Shown here: positions 27,995 to 35,572 of the stretch, one piece after another
Layout of the letters: every line of letters begins with the position of its first letter
How positions within the stretch are numbered: position 1 is the stretch's first letter
DNA from: an uncultured Stenotrophomonas sp.
GTDB lineage: Bacteria > Pseudomonadota > Gammaproteobacteria > Xanthomonadales > Xanthomonadaceae
DNA: 37,800 nucleotides
Direction: 5' to 3'
Assembly (NCBI GenBank): GCA_913775725.1
Contig: CAJYNG010000024.1
Location: 1 to 37,800, forward strand
Position numbers and translations under genes: made by a program
Notes under the pieces: generated by a model
Told to the model about the DNA's origin: nothing
Databases searched by the model: none
Seen by the model: only the letters and a program-made list of their open reading frames with translations

Positions 27995-28072
27995 GGTTAC
28001 CTCAAGGTGCGTAATTGCCGGGGCATGCCGGCACCGCGAGGATGGTCGCACACTCCTCGAACACCTCGCCCC

Positions 28073-28840
28073 ATGCGCGCCCTGATCCTGCTTGCCCACC
28101 CCGAACCCCGCTCGTTCAATGCCCACCTCGCCGCGCAGGCGGCCGAGCAGCTGAGGCACGACCACTCGCAGGTGGATGTGGTCGACCTGTATGCGGAAGG
28201 CTTCGATCCGCTGGAAGCGGCCTGGCACCATCCACGGCGCCTGCAGCCCGAGCGCTTCGATGCCCAGCGCGAACAACGCCACAGCGCCGAACTCGACCAA
28301 TTGCCCACGGATGTGCAACGTCACCTGCAACTGCTGCGGGCCGCAGACCTGGTGATCCTGCAGTTCCCACTGTGGTGGTTCGCGGCGCCAGCCATCCTCA
28401 AGGGCTGGCTGGACCGCGTGCTGGTGTATGGACCGATGTACAACAGCCGTCAGCGCCACGAGCATGGCGTGATGCAGGGCAAGCGTGTATTGCTGAGCGT
28501 CACCACCGGTTCATCGGCACGAGCATGCGCGGTCGATGGCCGTGAAGGCGACACCCGGCTGTTGCTGTGGCCGTTGATGTACAGCCTGCGCTACGTCGGC
28601 TTCGAGGTGATGGAGCCATTCGTGGTGCATGGCGTGCGTTCCGGGCTGCCAGCAGATCGCGTGCAGGCGCACGACAACGCACTGGTGGCGGTCACCAGCG
28701 ACTACCGCGAACGGCTGGCACGCTGGCAGCGATGGCCGACCGTGCCCTTCAACGACAGCGATGACTTCGAGGATGGGGTGGTGCTGCGCGCCGACGCGAC
28801 TGCGCACTGGCCCTTCATCCGCCACCGCGACGCGGGATGA
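28073..28840 (+). CDS. NAD(P)H-dependent quinone reductase-like flavoprotein
   Basis: A 255-residue flavodoxin-fold protein of the NQO/KefF/MdaB group. Marks are the N-terminal 'RALILLAHPEPRSFNAHLA', 'LLRAADLVILQFPLWWFAAP', the FMN/quinone-site 'ILKGWLDRVLVYGPMY' and 'GKRVLLSVTTGSS'. Such enzymes reduce quinones by two electrons and so avoid radicals. The position opposite an HxlR regulator fits induction by electrophiles. The start ATG 28073 has no strong ribosome site but matches the fold exactly. The stop lies about 70 bp before the next acetyltransferase gene. Confidence 0.9.
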   Translation: MRALILLAHPEPRSFNAHLAAQAAEQLRHDHSQVDVVDLYAEGFDPLEAAWHHPRRLQPERFDAQREQRHSAELDQLPTDVQRHLQLLRAADLVILQFPLWWFAAPAILKGWLDRVLVYGPMYNSRQRHEHGVMQGKRVLLSVTTGSSARACAVDGREGDTRLLLWPLMYSLRYVGFEVMEPFVVHGVRSGLPADRVQAHDNALVAVTSDYRERLARWQRWPTVPFNDSDDFEDGVVLRADATAHWPFIRHRDAG

Positions 28841-28908
28841 GTCTTCGCCTGCAGGCGCAACCGGAAAGCCTCATACTTCGCACTCTTCCGAAGCACCTTG
28901 GTGAACCC

Positions 28909-29346
28909 ATGACCACTCTGCGTCCCTCGCGCGCCGACGACGGCGCCGCCCTTGTCGACCTCTGGCGCCGCGCCGTCGACGCCACCCATGACTTCCTCAG
29001 CACTGAAGATCGCCAGGCGATCGAGGCCGAAGTCGCCGGTTTCCTGCCGCAGGCGCCGATGACCGTTGCTGTCGATGCACAGGATCGGCCGCTCGGATTC
29101 ATGCTGATCGACGGCACCCACATGGAAGCGCTGTTCATCGATCCGGACGTGCGTGGCACCGGGGTTGGTCGCCAACTGTTGCAGCACGCGTTGACCCTGT
29201 GCCCACAGCTGAGCACCGACGTCAACGAACAGAACGCACAGGCCGTCGGCTTCTACCTGCGCATGGGCTTCGTCGAAAGCGGCCGCTCACCGCTCGATTC
29301 GCAAGGCCGTCGGTATCCGCTGATCCATCTTCGGCATAACGGCTGA
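28909..29346 (+). CDS. GNAT-family acetyltransferase (YjaB-like)
   Basis: A 145-residue acetyltransferase: 'LRPSRADDGAALVDLWRRAV' at the N-terminus with 'DATHDFLS', the acetyl-CoA motif 'MEALFIDPDVRGTGVGRQLL', and 'TDVNEQNAQAVGFYLRMGF' as motif B. This pattern resembles the YjaB group. Its substrate is unknown. ATG 28909 gives the family start; a longer reading from 28837 would overlap the upstream gene and is not family-like. Confidence 0.88.
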   Translation: MTTLRPSRADDGAALVDLWRRAVDATHDFLSTEDRQAIEAEVAGFLPQAPMTVAVDAQDRPLGFMLIDGTHMEALFIDPDVRGTGVGRQLLQHALTLCPQLSTDVNEQNAQAVGFYLRMGFVESGRSPLDSQGRRYPLIHLRHNG

Positions 29347-29404
29347 CATCCGTTGGCAGCGGCCACGTGCTAGCGTGGCTGCTTTCGACCAAGGAACGCC
29401 GTGC

Positions 29405-29611
29405 ATGGATGGTGCAAAAGCCCTGCTGACCCTGTTTGCGCTGGGCATCAGCCTGGTCTGGATCCTGGTGCCGTTCGCCATCTTCGCCGTGCGCAACCTG
29501 CTGCGTGAGGTACTGGTCGAGCAGCGCCGTACCAATGAACTGCTTGAACACATCGGCGGCTACCGCATTCCGAAGCCGCAACCCGAACCGACCGTCTGGC
29601 GCGCGCCCTGA
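29405..29611 (+). CDS. Small single-span membrane protein, unknown function
   Basis: A 68-residue protein with one strong membrane helix ('LFALGISLVWILVPFAIFAV') followed by an amphipathic cytoplasmic part ('NLLREVLVEQRRTNELLEH') and a Pro-rich end. AAGGAA stands 9 nt before the ATG, which supports translation. Small proteins of this layout occur widely in this genus; I cannot assign a family. It follows the GNAT gene by about 60 bp on the same strand. Confidence 0.65.
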   Translation: MDGAKALLTLFALGISLVWILVPFAIFAVRNLLREVLVEQRRTNELLEHIGGYRIPKPQPEPTVWRAP

Positions 29612-29633
29612 GCAGAAACGTGGCTGGCCCGGA

Positions 29634-30140
29634 TCAGGCCGTCGCCTCGAAGGCCGGTGAGTACTGCACCTCGCCCTGTGCCAACGGAGGTTGCAGGCAA
29701 AGTGCCTGGAAGTACTCCGGCGGCACACCCGGCAGCACCAGGCCCGGCTCGGCACGGAAGCCGAAGCGACCGTAATAGGCCGGCTCGCCCAGCAATACAC
29801 AGCCATGTGCACCCTGCTGCCGCAGTGCTTCAAGTGCGGCGTGCATCAGGGCCGCACCGATGCCCTGCCCCTGCCACGCGGGCAATACCGAGATCGGTCC
29901 CAGGCCAAACCAGCCCGTGCTGCCATCGCTGATCGTCACCGGCGACACCGCCACATGGCCGATCACCTTGCCGTCCATCTCGGCCACCAGCGAAACGCTC
30001 AGCTCACCGCGGGCGCGCAGGGCGTCGACGATGAACTGCTCGGTATGGCTGCTGTGTGCAGCGTCCCGGAATGCGGCCTCGGTGAGCGCATGGAGGGTGG
30101 CGTGATCATCAATGGCTTCGGCGCGGATGGTGTAGTTCAT
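29634..30140 (-). CDS. GNAT-family acetyltransferase (YhbS-like)
   Basis: A 168-residue acetyltransferase of the YhbS type: 'IRAEAIDDHATLHALTEAAF', 'SLVAEMDGKVIGHVAVSPVT', then the acetyl-CoA motif 'LGPISVLPAWQGQGIGAALM' and the family-specific 'GCVLLGEPAYYGRFGF'. YhbS-like enzymes acetylate small molecules or proteins; the substrate is unknown. ATG 30140 matches the family N-terminus. Confidence 0.9.
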   Translation of the reverse strand: MNYTIRAEAIDDHATLHALTEAAFRDAAHSSHTEQFIVDALRARGELSVSLVAEMDGKVIGHVAVSPVTISDGSTGWFGLGPISVLPAWQGQGIGAALMHAALEALRQQGAHGCVLLGEPAYYGRFGFRAEPGLVLPGVPPEYFQALCLQPPLAQGEVQYSPAFEATA

Positions 30141-30382
30141 GGCGTAATGTTCGCTTGCGTGAGAGTTGCGTGAATTGGCGACCGTTGTCACAAATTGACG
30201 GCGAAATGTCGAGCGCGAGGCGCAATCGCCCCGCGAACCTCGAATCGCCTGTGCCGCAATCGATTTGGCGACGCTGCCGAACGCTGAATGCGTCAAAATT
30301 CCGTCGCAGACGCCCTGCCGTCGCTGGCGTCAGGTTTCCAGAACACTCCATAATCGATAAACCTGTCACCAGGGAAGGATAT

Positions 30383-30424
30383 ATGGACACGGACGCACGA
30401 TGCAGGATGCCGCCATGGATGTAG
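30383..30424 (+). CDS. Possible 13-codon leader peptide upstream of the first immunity lipoprotein
   Basis: GGGAAGGA (30372-30379) stands at perfect distance before ATG 30383, but that ATG opens only the 13-codon frame 'MDTDARCRMPPWM' ending in TAG at 30422-30424, two bases before the lipoprotein start at 30427. The lipoprotein start itself has no clear ribosome site. Either translation of the lipoprotein depends on reinitiation after this leader, or a frameshift has disturbed the original start. The 240 bp upstream (30141-30380) hold no gene that I can support. Confidence 0.35.
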   Translation: MDTDARCRMPPWM

Positions 30425-30426
30425 CC

Positions 30427-31071
30427 ATGCCAACACGCAAGGGACGCCATCTGGTACCGATGGGCCTCTTGCTGGCACTGACGGCCTGCTCGCCTTACGC
30501 GGACGCAGAGCGTGACGTTGCCGCAGGTGGACGCGGCCTGGCCAAGCTCAACCCGTCACCGCAGCAGGGCTACGAGCTGGTACTGACACTGAACGATGCC
30601 CCCGGTCCCTTCGCGGTGGTCGAGGGCGTTGCCCAGTACGACGTCAGCAACCACAAGGACTGCGGCCGGGTTCGGTGGGCGACCGGTACCGCCAGCCGTA
30701 TCACCAGCCAGGAGTTGGTGGAACTACACAAGGTCGATGAGAACAAATACCGAGGTACGTTCTACCTCGACCGCATGCAGGACGAGGATTACTACGGGCG
30801 TGGCGTCTGCCATTGGACGCTGACGGGTGTCGGCGCGATGTTGCGCGCTACGACCGGCGAGGCAGATACGCGATTCCTTACGTTCGTCGACAAGGAGCGC
30901 ATGGAGAGCGACTCACCTCTTACGCTTTATTACCCAAACCTTATCTATCCGCGCGCCGCCACTGTCGCCAACTTTGGCGCCAGTGGCGAGGAAGATCCGT
31001 CGGGGTACAGCGAAGATCTGCGCGACGCGCTGTTCTCAACCACCACCACTGTGCAGAAGCTTGTGCAATGA
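30427..31071 (+). CDS. Putative X-T4SS immunity lipoprotein, copy 1
   Basis: A protein of about 214 residues with a lipoprotein signal ('RHLVPMGLLLALTAC', lipobox L-T-A-C) and a periplasmic domain with two conserved cysteines. It is a clear paralogue of the next gene: shared segments include 'GGRGLAKLNPSP', 'FAVVEGVAQYDV', 'DEDYYGRGVC' and 'TRFLTFV'. Immunity proteins of the Xanthomonadales T4SS are typically periplasmic lipoproteins encoded just before their effector, which fits here. The 3' half uses more T-ending codons than its neighbours. ATG 30427 is chosen for the signal peptide; ATG 30400 and 30415 are in-frame alternatives. Immunity is inferred, not shown. Confidence 0.8.
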   Translation: MPTRKGRHLVPMGLLLALTACSPYADAERDVAAGGRGLAKLNPSPQQGYELVLTLNDAPGPFAVVEGVAQYDVSNHKDCGRVRWATGTASRITSQELVELHKVDENKYRGTFYLDRMQDEDYYGRGVCHWTLTGVGAMLRATTGEADTRFLTFVDKERMESDSPLTLYYPNLIYPRAATVANFGASGEEDPSGYSEDLRDALFSTTTTVQKLVQ

Positions 31072-31114
31072 GCTGCCAGTGTCACATTTACCTCTATCCC
31101 CTAGGAGGCCGACA

Positions 31115-31768
31115 TTGCGCCACAAGATGATCCCGTGCCTTGCTCTGCTTCTATTGACCGCCTGCAATCCGGAGACCGCCATGAACCAGGAACGTGCCGC
31201 TGCTGAAGCCGATGTCGCCCAGGGTGGGCGTGGCCTCGCCAAGCTCAACCCCAGCCCGCGCAAGGCCTATGAACTGGTGCTGCGCCTGAAGGATGCCCCC
31301 GGTGATTTCGCAGTGGTCGAAGGCGTAGCGCAGTACGACGTCACCAACGAAGACCAGTGCGGCCACATCGAACCAGCCACCGGTACCGCCGCACGCATCA
31401 CCAGCCAGGAGCCGGTGGAGCTGCGCAAGGTCGCTGACGGCGAATACCGCGGCACGTTGTACGTGGACCGCATGCTGGATGAGGACTACTACGGCCGTGG
31501 CGTGTGCAAGTGGGAGTTCACCGGCGCCGGGGCGATGCTGAAGGCAACGGGTGCTGAAGGCGAAACGCGCTTCCTGACCTTCGTCGAGGCCAAGCCACTG
31601 ACCGAAGGTAGCGCGCATACGCTCTACTACCCGGACGCGGCCTATCCGCGGGCACCGCTTGCTGCCAACTATCCGGCCACGGGCAAGACCAATCCTGCAG
31701 ACTACGTCGCCGAGCTGCAGGGCAAGCTGTTCACCATGAGCCTCAGCGCCAGTGAGGTCACCCAATGA
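31115..31768 (+). CDS. Putative X-T4SS immunity lipoprotein, copy 2, coupled to the lipase effector
   Basis: A 217-residue lipoprotein read from TTG 31115, which has AGGAGG 6 nt upstream and gives 'RHKMIPCLALLLLTAC', a clean lipobox. The mature part is paralogous to copy 1, with the same two cysteines ('EDQCGH', 'GRGVCKW'). Its TGA overlaps the ATG of the lipase (ATGA), so immunity protein and effector are made together. This makes copy 2 the likely cognate inhibitor of the lipase. It would sit in the periplasm, anchored to a membrane, and block the toxin delivered by neighbouring sister cells. Confidence 0.85.
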   Translation: MRHKMIPCLALLLLTACNPETAMNQERAAAEADVAQGGRGLAKLNPSPRKAYELVLRLKDAPGDFAVVEGVAQYDVTNEDQCGHIEPATGTAARITSQEPVELRKVADGEYRGTLYVDRMLDEDYYGRGVCKWEFTGAGAMLKATGAEGETRFLTFVEAKPLTEGSAHTLYYPDAAYPRAPLAANYPATGKTNPADYVAELQGKLFTMSLSASEVTQ

Positions 31769-33090
31769 CCATCACCTCTCAGGACTACGCCGCACTTTCC
31801 GATGACGCCTATAAGGATCGTGCAGTCGGGCGACGGGCTCCGGGCCAGGAAGAGAAAGTCACGCTCAACGGACACGAGTACAAAGTACTTGAGCATGTCG
31901 ACAATCGACTCAACGGCTACCAAGGCACCATTTACCAACGCACCGACACCAACGAGATCGTCGTCGCTCATCGCGGCACCGAACAGATTGCTCGTGATGC
32001 AATCCTCACCGACGGAGGCATGGTCGTTGCCCGCACCAACGTGCAGGCCCCCGATGCCATCGCCCTGACCAAAAGCGCGCTGGACTATGCGAAGCAGGAA
32101 GCTGCATTTGGAGGCCGCGCGCCTCAGGTCACCGTCACAGGCCACTCCCTCGGCGGCGCCTTGGCCCAGATCACCTCGCACCACTTCAACGTCAAGGGCG
32201 AGACCTTCAATGCCTACGGCGCGGTCAGCCTCAGCTACCGCATTCCGGAAGGCGGCAACACCATGATCAATCACGTCATGGCGTCCGATCCGGTCAGCGC
32301 CGCCTCGCCGCATTTCGGCCAGGTCCGCATCTATGCCAAGCCCGACGAGATCAAGACGCTCGCGGCAAACGGCTTCAGCAATCACGCCCTGCGTGATCTG
32401 ATTCCGGACCGGCCGATCATTGCGGCGACCAGCTCGTTCGGCGCGCACAAACTGGGCAACTTCCTCGACGAAGGCTCGGTGCTGAAACATCCGGAAACCC
32501 AGAAGCTGGCAAAAGACAACGCCAGGATGATCGAGGAGTACCGCGATGACGTCGAGTCACTGCGTCGCGGCGTCACCCGCGCGGCACGGGGCATCCCGGG
32601 CGGCGCCATCGATCTGTACGACCACATCCGCGGCCCGCTGCAGCCCGGTGAACCGGCACGCCGCGAGGCGGAGAAGAACGGCCATCACACCAGCATGCTG
32701 CGCATGGACGATGCCAACCACCTGGGCAACCCATTGTTCAACGATGCGATCCGTGGCGTGCATGCGCAGGACGTTCGCGTCGGCCGCGTGCCGGATGTGA
32801 TGAGTACGCAGTTGGCCGGTAGCTTGGCGGCGGAGATGCACGCTGCAGGCGGCAAGCGCATCGACGAGGTGGTGATGAATGCCGACGCCTCACGCAGCTT
32901 CGCGGTGCAGGGCCAGGGCGGCGACCCGGCACACCTGCGCGTGTCGGTGGACACGGCGGTGGCGATGAACACGCCGCTGGAGCAGAGCAGCCAGCGGATT
33001 GATCAGCAAGCCGCGGGACAGCGCTTGGCACAGGACCGCGATCAGCAACTGGAACAACAGCAGAACCAGACCCGCAGCATGCAGGCCTGA
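31765..33090 (+). CDS. Antibacterial X-T4SS effector: class 3-type lipase with C-terminal XVIPCD
   Basis: A 441-residue protein without signal peptide. The N-terminal ~280 residues form an alpha/beta-hydrolase: the serine elbow 'VTVTGHSLGGALAQITSHHF' (Ser128), a candidate Asp175 ('MASDPVSAASP') and His207 or His228 complete the triad. From about residue 310 to the end runs an XVIPCD, the Xanthomonadales domain that docks on the VirD4 coupling protein: 'RMDDANHLGNPLFNDAI', 'RIDEVVMNAD', 'FAVQGQGGDPAHLRVSVD' (Phe379), 'PLEQSSQRID', and a Gln-rich end. Known family members are phospholipases injected into the periplasm of rivals. It overlaps its presumed immunity gene by ATGA. Confidence 0.93.
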   Translation: MTITSQDYAALSDDAYKDRAVGRRAPGQEEKVTLNGHEYKVLEHVDNRLNGYQGTIYQRTDTNEIVVAHRGTEQIARDAILTDGGMVVARTNVQAPDAIALTKSALDYAKQEAAFGGRAPQVTVTGHSLGGALAQITSHHFNVKGETFNAYGAVSLSYRIPEGGNTMINHVMASDPVSAASPHFGQVRIYAKPDEIKTLAANGFSNHALRDLIPDRPIIAATSSFGAHKLGNFLDEGSVLKHPETQKLAKDNARMIEEYRDDVESLRRGVTRAARGIPGGAIDLYDHIRGPLQPGEPARREAEKNGHHTSMLRMDDANHLGNPLFNDAIRGVHAQDVRVGRVPDVMSTQLAGSLAAEMHAAGGKRIDEVVMNADASRSFAVQGQGGDPAHLRVSVDTAVAMNTPLEQSSQRIDQQAAGQRLAQDRDQQLEQQQNQTRSMQA

Positions 33091-33098
33091 TGAACAGC

Positions 33099-33132
33099 GC
33101 GGGAGCCGGTCATTCCGGCTCCCGCTTTACTT
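33099..33132. terminator. Terminator between the lipase effector and the convergent secreted-protein gene
   Basis: GCGGGAGCCGG-TCATT-CCGGCTCCCGC, an 11-bp perfect stem with a 5-nt loop followed by TTTACTT, lies 8 bp after the lipase stop. It is a strong intrinsic terminator for the plus strand, and the stem may also stop the convergent gene. Confidence 0.9.
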
Positions 33133-33144
33133 CAGCATCGCGCG

Positions 33145-34413
33145 TCAGGGGCTGGAGGCCGCGACCGGCGCCGACGCACCGGCGGTTACGAACAGATCCG
33201 GACCGGAATCCGGGAAGCCGCCACAGGCCCGATCGCCCGGTGCTACCGGGTCACAAGGCCACTGCGCCCGCGCGACCTTCTCACGCAGCTCGAAGCGATC
33301 CCCAGTCCAGACCACGAAGGCCAGGTGCTCGCGGTTCCAGTCACTGTAGGCACGCGGACCACCCTTCTGCGCCGACTCCGGGTACTGCACGAACCAGCGC
33401 ATGGCCGGGCCGTACTGCAACTTGCTGTGGTCCAGGCTGATCCGACCCTCGCGCGAGCGCTGGCGCGCACGGTCGGCTTCCGTGACCGGGGGGATGGCCG
33501 GCATGGCATCGGCGGTCACATCCCTCGGCGCCGCGTCCCCGCGGACCTGGTACACACGCTGGGCCATATAAGCCTCGCGGCAATCACCCGCTGGCACGCG
33601 GACCGGCTCCGCGCCGTACTCATCGCGGTTGACGACCTGGTTGCTGCAGGTGAACGGCGCTGACACCAGATAGAACGTGCTGTCGGCGTCGCGCCCTTCC
33701 AGCGAGCGCACCCAGATGTCGCCCATCCGCACGATGAAGTCCGGGCGCTGGCCGTAGCCCGGCACCGCCTTGAACCACGCCTTCTGCTGCACCTCACGCT
33801 CGCGCCAGCTGCGCGGCAGGTGGATGTCCTGCTGGGGCAGCGCGACCAGCAGCGCGGCCAGATGCGCCGGCATCGTGCCCTGGCAGGCGCCGATCAGCAG
33901 GTCGCCCTGGGTCGCCAGTCGCCCGGCCAGATCCACCGGGCAGCGGGCACCGAGTGCACGCTCGGTGGCCTGTTCCGGAGGCAACGGCACGATGACCAAG
34001 GCGGGTGCTACCGCCGGAACGGTTGGCTCGACGGTGGCAGGCGGTGCAGCCACAGGCGCCGCCACTGCGGGCGCAACGGGCGCAACCGGCGCAGGCACCA
34101 GGTCCACGGCCGGCGCCGGCTGCGCGCCCACCCCAGGTGTCGCAGGAGGTGTCACGGTAGCTGGTACTTCGGGAGCCGGCGCCGCGACAACGGCTTCGGC
34201 CGCCGTGGGTGCCGCAACGGGCGCCGCCCCTGCAGACGCGTCAACGATCGCCTCGGCGGCGGGGGGCGCCTCCACGATGGGCGCCGCTGTCTCCTGAGCC
34301 TGTGCCGACGCTGCGGCAAGTCCAAGTGACAGCAGCCAGAGCGGCGGCAGGCGGCGCGCGGATGCATTGCAGCGGGCAGCAGCGGGCCGGGCATTCGAGG
34401 TAACGATTCGCAT
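33145..34413 (-). CDS. Secreted protein of unknown function with Pro/Ala/Val-rich linker, inside the effector cluster
   Basis: A 422-residue protein with a signal peptide ('LPPLWLLSLGLAAASAQAQE'), then about 110 residues of low-complexity Pro/Ala/Val linker, then a globular domain of about 260 residues with four to six cysteines ('GARCPVDLAG', 'LLIGACQGTMPAHL', 'FTCSNQVVN', 'VPAGDCREAYMAQRVYQV', 'QWPCDPVAPGDRACGGF'). I do not recognise the domain. The linker resembles those that span the periplasm or the cell wall. It lies downstream of the GH19 effector on the same strand (97-bp gap) and faces the lipase. AAGGA precedes the ATG at 6 nt. No XVIPCD is present, so it is not an effector of the usual kind. 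Confidence 0.8.
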   Translation of the reverse strand: MRIVTSNARPAAARCNASARRLPPLWLLSLGLAAASAQAQETAAPIVEAPPAAEAIVDASAGAAPVAAPTAAEAVVAAPAPEVPATVTPPATPGVGAQPAPAVDLVPAPVAPVAPAVAAPVAAPPATVEPTVPAVAPALVIVPLPPEQATERALGARCPVDLAGRLATQGDLLIGACQGTMPAHLAALLVALPQQDIHLPRSWREREVQQKAWFKAVPGYGQRPDFIVRMGDIWVRSLEGRDADSTFYLVSAPFTCSNQVVNRDEYGAEPVRVPAGDCREAYMAQRVYQVRGDAAPRDVTADAMPAIPPVTEADRARQRSREGRISLDHSKLQYGPAMRWFVQYPESAQKGGPRAYSDWNREHLAFVVWTGDRFELREKVARAQWPCDPVAPGDRACGGFPDSGPDLFVTAGASAPVAASSP

Positions 34414-34510
34414 GTGGTGTCCTTACGTTTGGGTTTCCATGTCGGCGCCACAGGGCGCCACGCGTCGTACGTAAAGCGCCTGCGAGCACCCTGCCCGCCG
34501 GCATCAGGTG

Positions 34511-35515
34511 CTACAGGGATCGAGAACGCTGCTCCTGCTCGCGGGCGAGCGCGGCCGCCGGGTCCTCCTGCGCAACACTGGCCGCCAGCTGCTGACTGCT
34601 CTCCGCCAGCGGCTGCTGCGCCGCCTGTTCGCGATCGACCGATGCGCGCAGCATGGCCGGATCGCCCAGCGCACCTTGCACCGCAAACAGCGTGCGCCCG
34701 TCGTTGCCCGCCAGCAGATGATCGATACGCGACAGCCCCGCCTTCTGCGCACCCAACGCCAATGCGCCAGCGGTATTGTCGAGTTCCTGTGCACTGCGCG
34801 GCCCACTCTGTCGTCCCAGCTGCTGCAGATGCCGGCGCGCATCCTCGAACAACGCATTGCCGGGCTCACCGGCATGCGACATGTCGCGTGCAACGGTCTG
34901 CGCCGGCACCCCGACTTCGCCTCTATCCAGCCGCGCCATGACGTCCGGCGTCAGCTTCTGCTGCCAGATCTCGAAGCGTTGCCGGCGCGCCTCGATGCCA
35001 TTGAGGGCGCCATTGAGCGCATGCGTTGCTTCGCGCACATCCTCGCGCGCGGCTTCCGGCACACGTGTCTGCCACTGCCACACCGCAATACGGCCTGCGT
35101 GCTCGGGCTGCGCGGCCAGTTCCGGCTGATTCACCAGGTCCAGATCCAGCGCCTTGCCGGCACGCTCGTAATTCTCCTTGCCGACCAACGGCAGATAGCC
35201 GCGGCCGTGGTACTTCAGCGCATCACCAGGCGCGTCATTGCCCATGCGCCCGCCGTACATCAGCTCAGCCAGGTTTTCCGGGCGGCCATGCAGCGCTTCC
35301 TGGCGGGCGCTCTCCAGCGCAGCATTGCCATTGCGCCACGCAGCTTCCACCGGGATCTGCGAGATTCCCCGGGTGAAGTTGAAACTCTCGTTGAGCCGGC
35401 TCAATCCGCGCGACTCGTGCCCTGCCTGGGCCATGAAATTGGCCAGTTCAAGCGGGGAGTCGATGCCCGCTTTGGTCGCCTGCCGCAACAGTTGCGACTC
35501 TCTATCGGTCGACAC
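34511..35515 (-). CDS. Antibacterial X-T4SS effector: GH19 lysozyme-like domain with C-terminal XVIPCD
   Basis: A 334-residue protein without signal peptide. Residues ~1-200 are a GH19 (chitinase/lysozyme-type) domain: catalytic acids are expected in 'AQAGHESRGLSRLNESFNFT' and the fold continues in 'YHGRGYLPLVGKENYERAG'. From about residue 215 runs an XVIPCD: 'GEPGNALFEDARRHLQQL', 'LSRIDHLLAGNDGRTLFAVQ', 'GDPAMLRASVDREQA', 'PLAESSQQL', ending in a Glu/Gln/Arg tail. It would cleave the peptidoglycan of target cells. The peptidoglycan-binding module found between the two domains in the Xanthomonas citri relative XAC2609 is absent. The start is GTG with AGGAG 7 nt upstream. Confidence 0.92.
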   Translation of the reverse strand: MSTDRESQLLRQATKAGIDSPLELANFMAQAGHESRGLSRLNESFNFTRGISQIPVEAAWRNGNAALESARQEALHGRPENLAELMYGGRMGNDAPGDALKYHGRGYLPLVGKENYERAGKALDLDLVNQPELAAQPEHAGRIAVWQWQTRVPEAAREDVREATHALNGALNGIEARRQRFEIWQQKLTPDVMARLDRGEVGVPAQTVARDMSHAGEPGNALFEDARRHLQQLGRQSGPRSAQELDNTAGALALGAQKAGLSRIDHLLAGNDGRTLFAVQGALGDPAMLRASVDREQAAQQPLAESSQQLAASVAQEDPAAALAREQEQRSRSL

Positions 35516-35572
35516 AGTGCAACTCCTGAATCTTCATCAGCGCGGATTCCCTTCCGCCGGTTGGAGCTTGGC

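Noticed and set aside
33145-34413. A third XVIPCD effector
   Set aside because: It has a signal peptide, and the C-terminus lacks the FAVQG/RID/PL-SSQ signature shared by the other two effectors.
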